Shown: positions 22,994 through 23,044 of the stretch, in pieces | Position numbering within the stretch: position 1 is the stretch's first letter | Layout: every line of letters begins with the position of its first letter | Origin: an uncultured Eubacteriales bacterium | GTDB lineage: Bacteria > Bacillota > Clostridia > Christensenellales > Aristaeellaceae | Direction: 5' to 3' | Length of the DNA stretch: 23,044 nucleotides | Assembly: GCA_900553315.1 (NCBI GenBank) | Contig: USCW01000009.1 | Location: 1-23,044, forward strand | Position numbers and translations under genes: made by a program | Notes under the pieces: model-generated | The model's input: only the letters and a program-made list of their open reading frames with translations | Database searches by the model: none | What the model was told of the DNA's origin: nothing

Positions 22994-23044
22994 AAGGCAA
23001 TACCGCACAATTCGTTGGCAGCGTAGGCGATGCCTTTTCCGCCA
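22994..23044. repeat. Second copy of the MITE-like element, cut by the window edge
   Basis: AAGGCAATACCGCACAA (22994-23010) and the following 34 bases match 11201-11251 with two differences. This left end equals the reverse complement of the first copy's right end exactly. It is preceded by TTA/TA as in the first copy's right flank. Confidence 0.8.

Overview
The window reads as chromosomal DNA of a Gram-positive, low-to-mid GC Clostridia-type bacterium (Firmicutes/Bacillota). The evidence is a class III fructose-1,6-bisphosphatase, scpA-scpB preceded by an M50 peptidase gene, a class II GalT, a TTG-started DUF5058 gene, several close matches to sigma-A promoters (one is a perfect TTGACA-N17-TATAAT), strong AGGAGG-type ribosome binding sites and U-tailed hairpin terminators. 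I cannot name the genus; a gut-type clostridium is a reasonable guess. No rRNA, tRNA, CRISPR array, phage gene or transposase gene was seen.

Layout. 1-2.35 kb: a VanW/G5-type cell-envelope protein (+), its terminator, and the C-terminal part of a stalk/copper-amine-oxidase-N-like protein (-). This part is visibly richer in GC-ending codons than the rest. At about 2.35 kb that stalk gene runs directly into the 5' end of a carboxyltransferase gene (pycB/oadA type, +). Both genes lack their normal starts at the same point, so this is either an assembly misjoin or a real rearrangement breakpoint. 3.7-5.7 kb: ftsH (-), divergent from galT (+, 5.8-7.4 kb) across a compact divergent promoter with a perfect operator-like palindrome. 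galT converges on tspO (-) at a shared bidirectional terminator. 7.9-8.26 kb: non-coding DNA holding a structured tspO leader and the next promoter. 8.26-11.19 kb: a three-gene operon of a DUF5058 membrane protein, a second about 6-TM membrane protein and a membrane-anchored M20 metallopeptidase. 11.2-11.37 kb: a MITE-like element with 17-bp terminal inverted repeats; a second copy is cut by the right edge of the window. 11.4-12.6 kb: a VanZ-like gene and a left-handed beta-helix protein gene. 12.7-13.3 kb: a VanX-like D-Ala-D-Ala dipeptidase (-). 13.4-16.0 kb: a MATE transporter and a DacF-type D,D-carboxypeptidase. 16.1-18.25 kb: M50 peptidase, scpA, scpB. 18.3-18.8 kb: rplS (-) with a structured leader. 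18.9-22.8 kb: a polysaccharide nucleotide-sugar dehydratase and fbp. 22.87 kb: a 35-residue single-TM protein.

Themes. Many genes act on the envelope: VanW, VanX-like and DacF on peptidoglycan peptides, the CapD-like dehydratase and beta-helix protein on sugar precursors, and VanZ, MATE, TspO and the DUF5058 pair in the membrane. The others are housekeeping: FtsH proteolysis, L19, ScpAB condensin, Fbp and GalT sugar metabolism, and the biotin-dependent carboxyltransferase. The least understood locus is the DUF5058 / membrane protein / M20 operon, which may be an uncharacterised transport-and-hydrolysis unit.
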